A stretch of 64,000 nucleotides of DNA from Mactra quadrangularis (GCA_025267735.1 CM046307.1:5834258-5898257), one strand, 5' to 3'; positions 1 through 15,000 are shown, numbered from the stretch's first letter. Made by a program: numbers and translations. Notes: a model not told the origin generated them from the letters alone.

Positions 1-504
1 ACAATAGTGTAAAGGTAATTACGGATGGCGGTGTAAACTACAGTAAAACGCATCAACATTTTTTTTTATTGAAAATTTCACTGCATGTTATGGGTTACTT
101 GACTAGAAAAATGCACATAATTTTAGCATTTGAATTCTGTTTTGAGACTCTGCATTGTAGATCACATGACTATACTGATGAAAGTATAACTAATGAAAGA
201 CCAAGAAATTTTGTAAATGAAAAAAATATGCATGGAAATAGAAACACAGAAAAATTCCAGTATAAAGATCCCCTAGATTATAGCAAATCATGTAATTTTA
301 TGTAATGACTTTAAAGTCCAAAATTAATGCTTTACTTGAGATGAAAAAATTCCCTATATTAAGACCAATCTGCTATTACGACTATAAATTTTGATAGTTC
401 TTATAGTGGGGCTTTACTGTACCAGTAAATAAAATGTAAAACTTAGATCACAATACACATCAATAAAGTAGCAATAACAAACTCATTTAACATAAATGTT
501 AAAT

Positions 505-965
505 TAACACAAAAAATGATCTTATACATGTACAATGTACATAGTTTTAATGCCAGCAACAAAAATTAACACAAAAAAATTATCTGTACATAGTTTTAAT
601 GCCAGCTACAAAAATTAACACCAAAAAATGATCTGCACAGTTTTAATGCCAGCTACAAAAATTAACACAAAACAAGTAAATCTGTGAGCTAATGCTCACT
701 AGTGATACCCCCTCAAAAATCTAAAAATATGCGACAAACGGGAAGTAGATGAGCAAGGAGCATGAAATCGCTTTACACCACATGGGACTATGGGATGAAG
801 CAATATGCAAAGTATTAGGCTGCTGCATGTTATAGTTGCTGAGAAAACTGCGACGGAAATTTTGGGACGGACTGACGCACGGACAAGGGTAAAACAGTAT
901 ACCCCCCTCTTCTTCGAAGCGGGGGTATAAAAATGATCTGTACATAGTTTTAATGCCAGCAACAA
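505..965. repeat. Short minisatellite (about 48-bp period) split by an H1 element
   Basis: Units containing AGTTTTAATGCCAGC start at 543, 592 and 639 (periods 49 and 47), each followed by AAAAATTAACAC and a TGATCTG-type segment. The array resumes after the H1 element at about 931 with another AGTTTTAATGCCAGC at 945. The H1 copy therefore jumped into a pre-existing minisatellite. Confidence 0.75.
671..930 (-). mobile_element. H1 Helentron-like non-autonomous element, copy 1
   Basis: Minus orientation. The 5' end (at 930) has a GC-rich hairpin, TATACCCCCGCTTCGAAG and its partner; the body includes TTTCCGTCGCAGTTTTCTCA; near the 3' end the inverted arm GGGGGTATCACTAGTGAG recurs, then the hairpin GTGAGCATTAGCTCAC and terminal ACTTGTT (at 671). 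Non-coding; open frames across it are fortuitous. Confidence 0.75.
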
Positions 966-969
966 AAAT

Positions 970-1342
970 CATTATTATAATATCTACCATGATTGGATAT
1001 ACACCTATATAAAACCAGGACATGCATTCAAAATCTCCTCACAAAGCACATTTACAGTGTAAGGAAAGCAAATATTTTGAGGGTAATGTTGAATAAGCTT
1101 TCAGCTACCATGATTGGTATAAACCATGCAGGCAAGCACTCTAAATGAAAATAACTTAACATGAGGTAGGGCTTAAGTTCAAAGACTCCTACTCTATCAT
1201 CCAAATGAAAACAAAATATTACTAAGATAAAGAATGGCTCTTACTCCAAGACTCAAACCAAGTCATCTAACATTATATAAATGTGTAACTGAATGCCCTA
1301 TAAATCAGTGAAAATTGAATTTACCATTGAATAAACAGAAGA
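970..1342. other. Gene-free spacer
   Basis: AT-rich, no credible coding frame, no repeat recognised beyond a GCTACCATGATTGGTATA-like phrase seen at about 988 and 1106. Confidence 0.4.
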
Positions 1343-1630
1343 AACAAGTAAATCTGTGAGCTAATGCTCACTAGTGATACCCCCGCTGTGAGAAATATGA
1401 CTACAAACAGGAAGTAGATGAGCAAGGAGCATGAAATCGCTTTACACCACATGGGACTATGGGATGAAGCAATATGCAAAGTATTAGGCTGCTGCATGTT
1501 ATAGTTGCTGAGAAAACTGCGACGGAAATTTTGTAACGGATGGATGGATGGATGGACGGATGGACGGACGCACGCACGCACGGACAAGGGTAAAACAGTA
1601 TACCCCCCTCTTCTTCGAAGCGGGGGTATA
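1343..1630 (-). mobile_element. H1 Helentron-like element, copy 2
   Basis: Same ends and body as copy 1. It carries an expanded GGAT/GGAC simple repeat at about 1538-1570 (the TCCG-rich tract of the family) and a short change next to the 3' inverted arm (GCTGTGAGAAATATGAC). Confidence 0.75.
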
Positions 1631-3030
1631 ATAACAACTTTAAATATTATCAATATAATACCAAGGATTGCCTACAAGACTGTAGTAACTACGCTCTTAC
1701 TAAAATGCACTTACTACAGTCTTACTAAGTTCAATATCTAATATTCTAAAATATGAGCAAATAACGTGTGTACGTGAAATCATACAATTTCATTTTATAA
1801 GACTATTACTGAGTCCAGTTAGGGTCATAGTGTTTTGTGCTCAGTTGCCCTGAAGGTAAAATATGTGCTATTTTTTCTTCCTTCTCATAATGTGTTATCA
1901 AAAATCACATAGTAATTTTTGACCTTACATTGTATTTTCATTGTTATGTTATATAATTGAAAAGGGCGAGAAGTACATGTATCTCAATACAAGGTCAAGA
2001 GAACACACAAAAACTAAATGGGGATAAAGTAATTGCATACTAAGTTTAATATTTCATAATTACCGTATTCTAGTGTATTAACATATTTTCCCCTTTAGGG
2101 CCATAGAGCAAAATTATTATGGCCCAAAAAGGACATCACAGATTATACAATTCATATACATAACAAAACCTATCAACAATAGAAGATCCATATTTCTATC
2201 ATTGTCTATATATAACAAGGTGTTCCCATGTAATTGAAACTACTTAACTAACATATGGTCACTACATTGACTAAGTGATGAGAATCTAATTAAGTGGTTC
2301 ACTGTTCACATGCAAAAATCAACTGAGTATCACAACTAGACTGTTTAATCTAACGAGTTCATCATCATAGAAGACATTATCATTATCTCGCAGGTTTAGT
2401 GAAAAACGGTCATAAGAAAAGAGTAAGTTACAACTGTTTTGTGCTAAACCGCGATCTCATTCTAATCCCAGTCAGCAATTGTATCATATCATACTGGGTA
2501 AAACATCTCTATTTTTGTGTATCGCCATCTAGATAAACTCACTATATAACATCTCTACTTAACTAAATATCTCCCCTTCATAAAGAATAAGTAAGTCCCC
2601 CATTGTTCAGAGGTAGAATAACCCCATACAAAATGCATCAATAGTCTCGCAAGCAAGGAAGAGGGAGAAAAGCAGTGAGGATTGAGACCCCTTTGAAAAT
2701 TTGCAAAATGATATTTTTTTATTTTTATGCAAGAAGGCAAGGGAGCAGATCAGAGTGATGAAATCTCCTAAGAAATTCCCAAGCAATGCTTTTTCTGTGT
2801 TTTCATATCTCACTTTTGAATCATTCTAGAGAAAAGCAGTGCTTAGAATAATAGAAATCTACACAATTCAAAATAGAGGGGAGATAACTCTTAACAAATA
2901 GTATTTAAAAGCCAGCTTTAAGTTTTAAGTATTTGTTCTAAAGTGTACAATGACTATGATGAATTTGATATCACAAATGTCCTATCAATACCCTATACAT
3001 TATATAACAACAGTCTGGTGATCAAGTATA
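1631..3030. other. Downstream flank of DBT, gene-free
   Basis: Holds the DBT 3' UTR (nearest 3030) and otherwise AT-rich sequence with only short chance ORFs. I recognise no mobile element here. Confidence 0.5.
2718..2723 (-). terminator. Candidate DBT polyadenylation signal
   Basis: AATAAA on the minus strand about 310 nt past the DBT stop (TGA at 3033-3031). In AT-rich DNA such hexamers arise by chance, so the true cleavage site is uncertain. Confidence 0.3.
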
Positions 3031-6000
3031 TCATTTTAGATCTAAAATCATGGATGTAGGATTTTCCAGGTAAGACTTCCAGAGGTTAGAGAATCTAGCC
3101 ATTGTTGCACCTTCTATCACCCTGTGATCAGCTGACCAGCTTACTTGCATTATATATCGTTTTACTAAATTATCTTCATCATCAAATCTTGGTAGAGCCT
3201 GGAAAACAATTAATGATAATTAGGAGCTGATATCGCCTGTGTATTATTGTATTTGATACATTTATAGATACATTTTGAAAAAAGCAAAATTCTGATATTG
3301 ACACATACAATTCAAATATAAAACTGTGAAAGATGATGATTCTAGGCCACAACAAATTGATCATGTGTTCTATGGATTTTTCTGAAAAACAAAATAGGGC
3401 GAGCGAGCGAAGAAAAAAAAATTACAGAAGTCTTTATTCACTTGCTTTATATAATGTTTTGACCAAATTTTTAGGAGCGAGCAAGGAAATAAAAAAATTT
3501 TTTTTTTGTAAAAACCGTCAAAATTAAGGTGTGAGCGAATCCATAGAACATATGATCAACTTGTTATGGCCTTATGTATAAAAACTATTCCCGTCAATGA
3601 CTGTTACATGATGTAGGTTGTAGGAGCAATGGTCTAGTGGAAGGACCAGAGCTTAGGGACTGAGAGATCCAAGATTTGATCCTCACTAGTGGCACTGCTA
3701 ATTTTCTTGAGCAAGAAATAAACGTACAGTTGTTCCACTCCAACAAGGTGATAATGGGTACTGTGAGAGATTGCCCTTTTGAAGGTGATTTCAATGATCA
3801 GAGATTATCTTACAAATATTCGGCTGAACATTTATAACTGTACCTTTTCTTAAACTTTGTTCTATGTGAATTTATTTTATGCCATCTATAGGTCAATATA
3901 TCTCAATTTATTAACAGTTCATTTTCTTAACACAATTACAGACACAGACAGATATGTTTAAGATTTACAACATCTGTGAGCAATAAGCTTTAAATCCAAT
4001 TTAAACAAGTAAATCTGTGAGCTAATGCTCACTAGTGATACCCCCGCAAAAATCTAAAAATATACAACAAACAGGAAGTAGACGAGTAAGGAGCATAAAA
4101 TCGCTTTACACCACATGGGACTATGGGATGAAGCAATATGCAAAGTATTAGGCTGCTGCATGTTATAGTTGCTGAGAAAACTGCGACGGAAATTTTGTAA
4201 CGGACACACGGACAAGGGTAAAACAGTATACCCCCTCTTCTTCGAAGCGGGGTATAATAATGAACAAGACCATTATTATTTATGATGTGTATACAAGAAC
4301 ATCAATGTATAATAGATGCAAAGAATTTAAGCCTTTGAACATATATTCATCATGAAAAGAGGGCTAAACAAATATGGTATACAATAATAATTTATCCTCT
4401 CTAAGTTTTATACCATTTTTTTAATGATAAGAGACAATATGTTAATATTTACCTGTATTTTACCAAGAGCTCCTATAGCAACTTCAGGTGGTAATATAAC
4501 AGGTCTAGCATATGTACCTCCAATCTGTAATATATTAAATAATCATATACACATGACTTAACTGTACACTGGATTCAGGCTAGTGAAAATTCAATCTCGG
4601 TAAACAGATATCCTGTATTGCGTTGTCGTACAGGATCTCTACTGGCTCCGTGGAAGGTCACGTCGAGATGACCTTTAAATATCGACTAATCAATGCGTAG
4701 CTTTCATCTAGACAAAAACACTATTAATCACATTTTGATTTCATAATTTCTATTTTTAGACCAAGGTTTGCATGCTAATTTAACAGCGGTATTATTCACA
4801 GTCTGCAATTGGGCGGCTCATTTCAAATTGCGTGATGTAGACAAAGTAAACAAGTTACGTATCATAACAATTTCGTCATGAATATTATGATGAGAAAAGG
4901 TCACCTGAATGTGACCTTCGTTTGAAAAAGACCAGATCTAAATTAGCGAGTAGGCAAGCAGAAATTTTAGATTGGGTTTTAATCAGATTGGTGAAAAGTG
5001 CTTATTACATGATGATGGTTAGTTGATAATTTCACCCTTTTATAGGGGTGAAGTTCCCATTAATACTAATATTAACATTATATTAAACATACTAAAGAAA
5101 GATATTGGTTTCAGTCAACAGTTACAGTAACAAATGTTTGATTTCAACAATAACAATTGTAATCTGATAAAAATCTGTGGTCCAAGCTGGGATAGAACCC
5201 ACAACCTTCTGAGTAGTAAGCAGACACTACCACCTTGCCATAAAAGCTAGCTTAAAGGCAAGAAAGTACAAAAGTTGTATTACAATTTATAACTCTTCTA
5301 CATAAAAACATATTAATTTGTAAATAATAAATCTGTTGTAAAAGCCGCCCAGCTGGCTCACTTGGTAGCCTGCAAGTCTACTGATGGAGGAGTTGTGGGT
5401 TTGATTACTGGGTGGAGCATACTTTCCTGGAACTTGGTCATAAAATTATTTCTACAGCCATTTTGCCACCTACCAATGATTTTTAATCATGTAGAGCAGT
5501 TGTCAGTCACTGACATAAGTATGTGCTAAGTAGTTGGTTAACAGCTAATCCAGAGATTTAGCCTTTCCAGGAACAGTAAGTAGGTCAACTGACCGCCGTT
5601 ATATGATACACCTATACAATGTGTTGCTATGGCGTTTATCTCCCCCCCCCCAAAAAAAAAGCAACTTATGTAAACAAATTTCAACAAAGTCTAAAATTGT
5701 GTACAATAGTCAACTTACTGATCCAATATTTGATAAAGAGAATGTTCCACCAGTTAAATCATCAGTACCTAGTTTACCAGCCAATCCTAGTGCATGTAAT
5801 CTATTTAATTCTGACGCTATCTCATAAATACTTAATGATTGTACATTTTTTATATTTGGTACCAATAATCCGTCTTTAGTATCCATTGCTAATCCTATAT
5901 TATGAGATGCCTGAAATAATACAACTAAAAATATAGAATACCTTTTAACAAAACTTAAGGCCACAACAAGTTGATGATATGTTCTACAGATTTTTCTAGA

Positions 6001-9000
6001 AAAAAAATGGGGCGAGCGAGCAAAAAATAAGAAAAAATCTTAATTCAGTTGCTTTATATAGCGGTTTGACCAAATTTTTATGAGTGAGCAAAGAAATAAA
6101 AATATATTTTTTGTAAAATCCGTCAAAATTAAGGTGGGAGCAAATCCATAGAACATAAATTATAATCAATTTGTTGTGGCCTGAGCTATTTGGAATTAAA
6201 TCCTATTTTTTTATTTAAACTTTATTCAAAAACCAGTACCTTCAATCTAAATTCTACTGCAACTGTAAATGTAAGATAGTCTCTATCCACTAGAAACATA
6301 AACTTATGATTTCATTTTTATGTTTTATTACGTCATACAGCTTAAGTGACTTTGTATCATTCTGATTAACCTTTTCACATACATGTATAAATGTTGTAAA
6401 TTATTCATATAGTGTTTTCACTTAAAGCTCACATGATAAATTCATCATCATCATCATCATCATCACCATAATCATCATCACTATTATTAGTGTAACTTGA
6501 GAATTGTGAACAAAAACCACAATTTCTGAAGTTGTTTATTTTTTTAAATTTATTTATTGGAGTTAACGCCGTGTCAACACAATTTTAGGTCATTTCACGG
6601 CGTCCAGCGCACCTAACCTAGCTTTCCTGGACCAGTGTCTATAACCAGTATTCACCTACACTTCCACAAGGCCGGAAACTTCTCCATATTATCTAATCAA
6701 TGGAGGAAAATCAACATTATTGTCAAATTTTCATGGAAGGGTATAACCTCCCCGGGTGGGATTCAAACCCGCACCCCCTCGGGCACGAGTATCCAAATCC
6801 CGGCGCGCTACCAACTGCGCTATCGACCCGGGTTTTCTGAAGTTGTGTATACAGATGCTTTCGCAATGTATTCAGGAATCCAGACTACCGATTCCGGAGG
6901 ATTCAATAATTTTCAGGATCAGGGTGTCTCTTGTTATACTTTGAGAGATCAGACATGTGTACTTTGCAAAAAGTTTAAATTAGTAAAGTGTAAAAAAGCA
7001 ATAAGATTGCAGTAAGAGACATTAAGATATAATGACTAGGAATTAAAAATCTGTGCACAATAACATGAGATTCAAGCTATAATTTGACAATGAAATATAT
7101 TATGCATTTCAACAACCACACAGTGGTAAAAAATGAAGATTTGTTATTTTGTAGGTTGGTTATGTAATAAGTTTTGAATGTTGACACACAAGGCAATTCA
7201 TATAGCATGTGTTTACATATGTACTCAATTTATTTACCTTATAAGTAATATTTTCAACTTTTTCATCCACACTAGAATTCAAGATTGGATATTCTCTTAA
7301 AGCCATTGACACAGCCTGTAAATAAAAACATACAAATACAAAATACAAAACATGTTTTGTAGCAAAAACTTTGGTTATAAACCACTATATACTATATACA
7401 CTATAGGAAAAATTCAATGTATGATGTTCACACTGCATTTAAGTTTTTTCTATCAGTAAAGTGCAGTGGACAGTCATCCAACCACTTTTAAGTTGATTTG
7501 TATATGGTTTGGCACAGCATTATTTCTGATGTAAATCACAGCTCTAAAATTGATGTGAACACAATCCCTTAAACTAGAGATATGTGTAGAAGACTTTAAA
7601 AAAAACCTATGTCTATTAGCATATCCCAATTTATAATAAATCATGTCTATTTTGGTCAGAGTCATTCCATATAACACAACTTACAACTACTGGTCACACT
7701 TCTGAACTTAAAACAAGTTAAGATTCTGTAGAACTAAGCCAGTCATCGGCTTAATTTTCTTGAGCACAAGCTTGATTTATGATGTATTGTAGTGGTAAGC
7801 AAACTGATCAATTAGCCTGACTATATGGAATTACCAATTTTCACAAGCCCAAATCAATCGTCACTGATCCTGGGCTTTGTGCTAGTGGGCTAAAGCAATA
7901 ACTGGACAAGGCCATAAAATTCATCACAAGGTTTTACAACAAATGTATATGTACTTACTTTTATAAATACAGGCATATAAGAGAATTTAACACCTCTCTG
8001 TAAAGCTTGCTGTTTAATAATCTCTCTAAATCTAACCAGTTCTGTTAAATCTATTTCATCGTAGTAACCAAATGGAGGTATTGTCTGAGCTGCAGTCATT
8101 GTTTTAACCATAGCTTTACGTATACCTTTAATAGGCTCAGTATAATCCTCACCTAATACTGGTCGAGGTGTAATTTTTGGGGGTATAACAGGGGCTGGGG
8201 TAGGGGTAGGGGCTGGTTGATGTACAGCTGGACTAGACACTGATGGTTGACTAGCTGCTGGAGCAGGAGGAGTTATCTCTGAAAATACAAAAATGTTTCA
8301 AATATAATGACAAACAATAGAAAAATGTCTGCAGAATATAGTTTCAGCTCATTGATGAACGATTCTCAACTAACATCTTATTTGTTAGATTAAAGAACAT
8401 AAATCAACAACCATAAGAAATTGAGCAGAGCCAACTGATAATCACCATAAGTTGTGAACAACCTAAATTCACCTTATTGAAACAATTTAAATAATCATCT
8501 AACAAATGCTAAATAAACCATTGTCAGTAAGTTGCACTTTGATAAAATTACATGTAAGGGGACACCTAATCTGTTCATTAAAAAATGACAATGGTCAAGT
8601 GGCTTCCCCAATGAGCTGTGAACAAATACTATCTACTTTATCAAATCTTTCAACCAGTTATCTAAAGTAAGCAACTTTATAAGACAAAACCTACCTTGTG
8701 TAGGTAATGGTTGTTTTCCAGCTATAAAATTCAGAATATCTTCCTTTAATATTCTACCATCTCTTCCAGTACCTTTGACATCACTTAATCTAACCTGGAA
8801 TACAAAGAGCAGTAAAGTTCAGCTATTAATACCAGCTTGGTTATTACTTAGTCATGTGACACAATGTTTAATTTGAGAAGAAACAGGTTCCATATATAAA
8901 GACCATTCTGCTATTAAGACCATGGGCTTTGATGGTCCTTAAGTTACAGTGAAGCTTTACTGTATTATTTAAATATAAATAGAAAAAAGCTATAACTGAC

Positions 9001-12000
9001 AGATACCTGGTTTGACTGTAAATTTGTCACAATTAAAACATCATAGGTGAAAGTTGAAAGATTTGAAAAATACTGGAAAACTTTATTCAAAATACTGAAT
9101 TATTTCATATGCATGTCATAGAGTAATTTATTCTCAAAATACTGAAATCAGTATTAATACTGAAAACTTTCACCCATAAAACATTGCTCTTGATGTGATA
9201 CAGTAGGCTGTTGCTTAATAACAATGGGACTCAAGTACGGATGAATCCCAGGAAAAATGGTAATGTGAACTACCCATCTCAAGACACAGGCATGTGTATA
9301 ACAAAGCAGATTATCGTTACCTTATTTTCTTTAGCTATTTTCCTCACAGCAGGTGTAGCTAAAGTTTTATGTCCACTTAACCTTTGTTCCATGTAAGATT
9401 CACTATCACTAGATGATGATGATGATGACGATGATGATGATGCATCTTCATCAAATTTGTCCTCTAATTTATCTAAAACAATACATTCTATTACAACAGC
9501 CTTCCAGCAACATTTCATGAGCACTCAAAATTTATCCAGCAAAATTCAATTTTTGACTGGACCAAATGAAACTTTACTGGACCAAACAAAATCTTAAAGA
9601 TTTGTGAAAATATGCTGTCCATTTTAATGATTTAGTATGAAATATCCTAAAATTAAAAAAACAACAACACCAATATTATAACAAGTAATGATTTATTGAA
9701 TTAGGAAAATTGTGGCTGTAAAAAGTTGACTGACCCTCATACTAATAACATTTTAAACATTCTTGGACTGACATTGATTTTGGCAGACTCTATCAACAAT
9801 AACTGACTAAATTTCAACACTGTTACAAAAAAAGTTTGAATATAATTTATTGCTTGTTCACACTGATTTGAGGCAAGGAGTAAAATGTTATTATTATGTA
9901 TAGTTAGTTCACAGAGACCTCAGACAAGGGATCAGTCAAGTTATTTAAGTGAAAAATGTCATGTAATAAAAAAGGGCTTATATACAGGGTAAACCCCAAA
10001 TAAAAAGATATCTACATGGGACTTGGCAGGATTTGCCACTTACTGGTTTTACTTAAGATCCAAAGGGAATACATAATCAGTTGTAAAGGGACTTCTCCTT
10101 AATGTTAGAGAGTCTTCCAATAAACAAGAGCTGTCCGTAAGACAGCCAATGCTCGACTATTCGAATAATGCTAGAAGAAAGCAATGTGATAGGCAGTAAG
10201 AATCTGTCACCTGTGAAAGCTTTGCAGAACGAAGTTGCATTCAAAACTTAAAACATATAAGTCCAAAAAGTATTGCATGTAAGTCCCTAAGTCCACAAAG
10301 GGGCATAATTCTTTCCAAAAAGTACATAGAGTTATGGGACCTAGTGATAGAAGCTCATATGTTCATAGTTAGTATTTGTGTGAAGTTTCAACCCGATATC
10401 TGAGTTACTTTTGAAGAAAGCAACTTACATTGGAAAGTTAAAGCAACATTTTGTAAGTCGATAAAGGAGGATAATTTTGTGATAAAGCTTCATATAGTTA
10501 TGGCACTTGTTGATACAAGCTCGGATATTTAGCCTAAATGTTTGTGAGAAGTTTCAAAGTGATATGTTAGTTAGTTTTGGAGATAAGAACTTACTTGAAG
10601 AACTTTAACCAAGATTTTCTAAGTCCAAAAAGGGGCATAATTCTGTTGAAAAAAACTACATAGAGTTATGTGACCTAGTGATACGACCTCCTATTTTTAT
10701 ACTAAGTATCTGTGTGAGGTTTCAACTTGATATGTAAGTTAGTTTTGGAGATAGCAACTGTCATGCAGAAGTGTAACAAAGATTTTCCAAGTCCAAAAAG
10801 GGGCATAATTTTGCCAGAAAGCTTTATAGAGTTATGGCACTTGTTGATACAAGCTCCCATTATCATCGTTAATATTTGTGAGAATTTTGAAACTGATATC
10901 TGAATTAGTTTTGGAGATAAGGGCTTGCATGCATACTTTAACCAAAATTTCTAAGTGGAAAAGGGGCATAACTCTGAAATTACTGTTGATAGAGTTATGT
11001 AACTTGTCAGGGATATGCCCTGTGTCACGGTAAGTAAATATGTGAGGTTTGAAGCAAATATCTTTGACGGTATACAAGATAATAGCCTTTTTAAAAAACT
11101 TTAACCAACGCCGACGCCGGGGTGAGTAGGATAGCTCTTACTATTCTTCGAATAGTCGAGCTAAAAACCAAATGGGTACAGATGTGCAATGAGCAGTCAC
11201 AAATTGTATCAACATTCATCAAATCACTTAAAAACAGGGCAATTTTTCTGGGATCTTAACATGTACACCAGCTAAGAATCCCAAGAAACAGTTTATGAAG
11301 AATTTAAACCCAGTGCTAGGGGTAAGAGATTCATTATTATAAAACATACCAGCGGTAGCATCTGTTTCTATTTCTACAAGAGGTTTTCCAACCAGAGCAA
11401 CATCATCAACCTCATAACATAATTTCTTCACTACACCATCAAATCTACTTGTTATAGTAACTGAAGCTTTATCACTTTGTACTTCACATAGACTATCAAA
11501 CTGACTGATTGTATCACCTACATTAACATACCTACAATTATCAACATAAAACATTTCATTTTTGTTAACAAATCATAAGTACAATAAATATATTAATGAA
11601 ATCTGATTGATTACTTTTCTATATGTGTATTTTTGACTTTGTTCTAAAAAATGCAAACAAATGTGGGATAATTAGCAGTTTCAAAAAATGCATACATGTA
11701 CTCATTTTCTTAAATCAATGTCTTTTAAACACTTTTCTTTCCTAAATTTGATAAAGATGCATCATCATCATCATCTTAAATCAATGTCTTTCAACTTTTC
11801 TTTCATAAAAAGTACTTGCAAAATCATGTTTGTTATTGTCCCTGCCACAAACAGGAAGCAGTAAATGAGAGGTTCTATTACATTTAGACACATGATAATT
11901 ATATTCTGCTATTGATTCAGTCATGTTTTTGCAATATTTTGTCAATTTTTTTCCATTGTAAAAAGGACTAATTTTGGCCCCATTTTGAGGCAAAAATCAC

Positions 12001-15000
12001 TGATCTCAGCCTGTTGCACTGTTGAGTTATTGAGCAGACATGTTTGTTAGGTTTATTGGGATCAATTATTGATCAAAGTTTTTAACTAAAAATTGAGTTA
12101 AGTTTATACAGAAATTATGTTTCCTGAGATTAATTCATGACTAAATTAAGAGCATAGTTTTCACTAGATTCTGTTTTTTAATATATTTTTTAGGATCTGT
12201 TTGGGTTCCAGGCACAATTTCTCCTATATATTCATCAAATAGAGTACTTTGTATGAAATATAAATAGGAAAAATTGTGTCAGACACCTGTGGTATCATTG
12301 TATCTATTCATAAATAGTTGTTACAATTACCATTCTTTGATTTGAACTTCTCTGATACCTTCACCAATATCTGATAGATTGAACTGTACTATCTCATTTA
12401 AACATGCTGTAATAAAAGAGACAACAGATGTAACATTATAGCACAGGTGTGAGAAACACAGTTTGATGTTCATCTCTTTATACTGGAACTTAAATTTTAT
12501 TTAACAGTCTGCGATGCATACATTATCCCTGATGATTTAAATACTTGATATAAATTCAATAACCATGGTTCTTTCATAATAAATAAATTATACTAGATGG
12601 GAGCCCGTGCAAGCACAGGCTTTAGGTAAATATCATTGTGTAATGAAACCGGCAATGTTTGTATACGCAATATTTACGTGGACAACCTGTACTTTGAACA
12701 TCATAATTTACAACAAAAAGGCTAAACTTGTAGAAATTATTGAAATGTAACAGTAAAGATGAAAAAAATATTCGGCTCTCTGAGGGACGAGTTTACTTGT
12801 GGTGGCAGTGGTTATTGATTTAATAAAGGGAAATAACCGCTGCAGGGAGTTTGGTCTATTTTTAGTTTTATCTCGAACTATTTTTAGACACAAAAAAAAC
12901 CACTTTTTTGTTGATTTTTGGCAGTTTTTGCAAATATCAAGAGGCTTTGTCAAAAAAAGAATTGTCAACTTGATATGCCGGTATATAGGTGCTCCAGCGA
13001 CAAACAAAAGATTTATTCAAAGCTGCGCAGTTTCTTCCACAAAACAGGAAATTCGCAAATTTAATAGTATAGATATACAATATTGTAATAAAAATAATAT
13101 AATAATATATATAAATTGTTATTATGGAATTATATCAGTCACATTCAAGTTTCATACAAAATAAATGATCACCTTTTAGTTCAAACTTTAACATAAAATT
13201 TTCATTTTGACTATTCTAGAGAACATCAAACATTTATATACATTGATCTAAGGACAACGGATAAAATTACTTTTAATGTTTGTTTGTTTGTTGGGTTTAA
13301 TGCCGTATCAACACATTATAGGTTACATCACCGCGGTCAGCCCACCTACTCACTCTTCCTGGAAAGGCTAAATTTCTGGATTTAGCTGTTAACCAACTAC
13401 TGAGTGCATACTTTTGCCAGTGACTGACTACTGCCCTACATGATTTAGAATCAGTGGTAGGAGGGAGAATGGCCGTAGAAATTATTTCATGACCAAGCTC
13501 CACGAAAGTATGCCCTGCCCGGGAAATGAACCCATGACCTCTCGATCAGTAGACTTGTGCGCTACCGACTGAGCTAGCAGGGCGGCGATAACTTTTAATG
13601 TAATATAGAAATTACATCAAGATAATTTTCAGCAATGGGGTAAGCAAACTTACTGAGTTTTAAAGTCTGAAGTGATACTGTTCATACTTACGACTGATAT
13701 GAATGTTTCTAGCATTTCTAACCAATGGTATGGAGAGTTTATTAGAAATGTTTCTCTTCAATGTCAATATAGTTGCAGTTTTTACCTGATAGAAGAAGAC
13801 AATGTAATAAACATCAGTTCGAGATTCATAGCAGTGGAAAATTATAATTATTATATGACCAATCCTGATAAACTCTCCCAGGAGATGTTTCACTGGCTAT
13901 CCTGATGATCACTTCTCTACATTTATAAATTCATTCCACTTCATTGAATGTTCAGTACTGCTAAGTCTGAGGAGTCCAAAAGCACTGGCTATTAGGAATG
14001 GAAGTTTATACACGGCAAATAACATTATAATCAGCCATATTCATAATTTCATTCATCATATACCTCAAAAGGTGTCACTGAATCTACTGACTTTTATAAA
14101 TCCATGGGTCTAAGCAAAACTAGTCTAACAGTAGACATGTGTGCAAATAAGTAAGATTGACAAGTGTTCTTAGTTAATAAGCTGTGCCAAAAAATATTTG
14201 AATTGGGCAATGGGGTATATATATTGATATAATTTTTTCAATAAAATGACTGTTTAGCCATATTTTCTTTGGTAAATTATTATCAATATCCAAAATGACA
14301 TAAGTAATGACAGTTTGTTAAATCACAGCAGTAAATATATCTGTCTAAAATAATATTGAAAATTGACATAGGTTTGAATGTTTAAAAGGTAAAAAATAAC
14401 TGCAGCCTCCCAACATAGCCAAGGGTTGACTAGGAATACAGGACTTCAATAAACTTAGACTTCTAGGCTAAGATTAGGATTCAGTAATCCAAGCCACTGC
14501 CAAGAAAAAAAATGCAGAAAAGGAGACAAATAGAAGAAAGTCCCATTGCTGTTACTAGGGCTGTCACAATACACCAGAATCAGATCGCGATCTATTGCAA
14601 TACGCTAGCACTGTATCGCGATACATACCACAATATATTGTGGGTTTATAGGTTTGTTATGCCACCGCTGTATTAAACAGACACACTGCAAATCATACAT
14701 GCAGCTTCTGATAGAATCTAGCTTCTTTAAGTCTTTACAGTCATTTAGGACTGTGATATATGTTGTGCATATAAAAAACATGTTTAGGTTGAAAGAAATC
14801 ATCGCTTAGCTGCAGAACATCATATCAATCAATCTCCTGGGCACCATGCTTGTTTCACATCTTCCTGTCCCAAAGTATTGGATTCGAGGACATGTTTTGC
14901 ACAAGTTCAATACAACCAATCAAAACATCCCATTCAGTAAAATCTTTGTAACTTAAGTTTAGATTGAATGAACGATGGAAAAACTGACTTTTCACTACTT

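Noticed and set aside
699..1653. Minus-strand ORFs of 78-110 codons, and the similar plus frame at 34516-34785
   Set aside because: They run through H1 elements and use the same non-coding sequence in different frames.
6635..7015. 126-codon plus ORF
   Set aside because: Its first half is the antisense of a tRNA-SINE head (family B); no protein features.
13500..13586. tRNA gene on the minus strand
   Set aside because: The cloverleaf-like segment has good A and B boxes but is continuous with a SINE body found at several other sites, so it is a SINE head rather than a functional tRNA gene.
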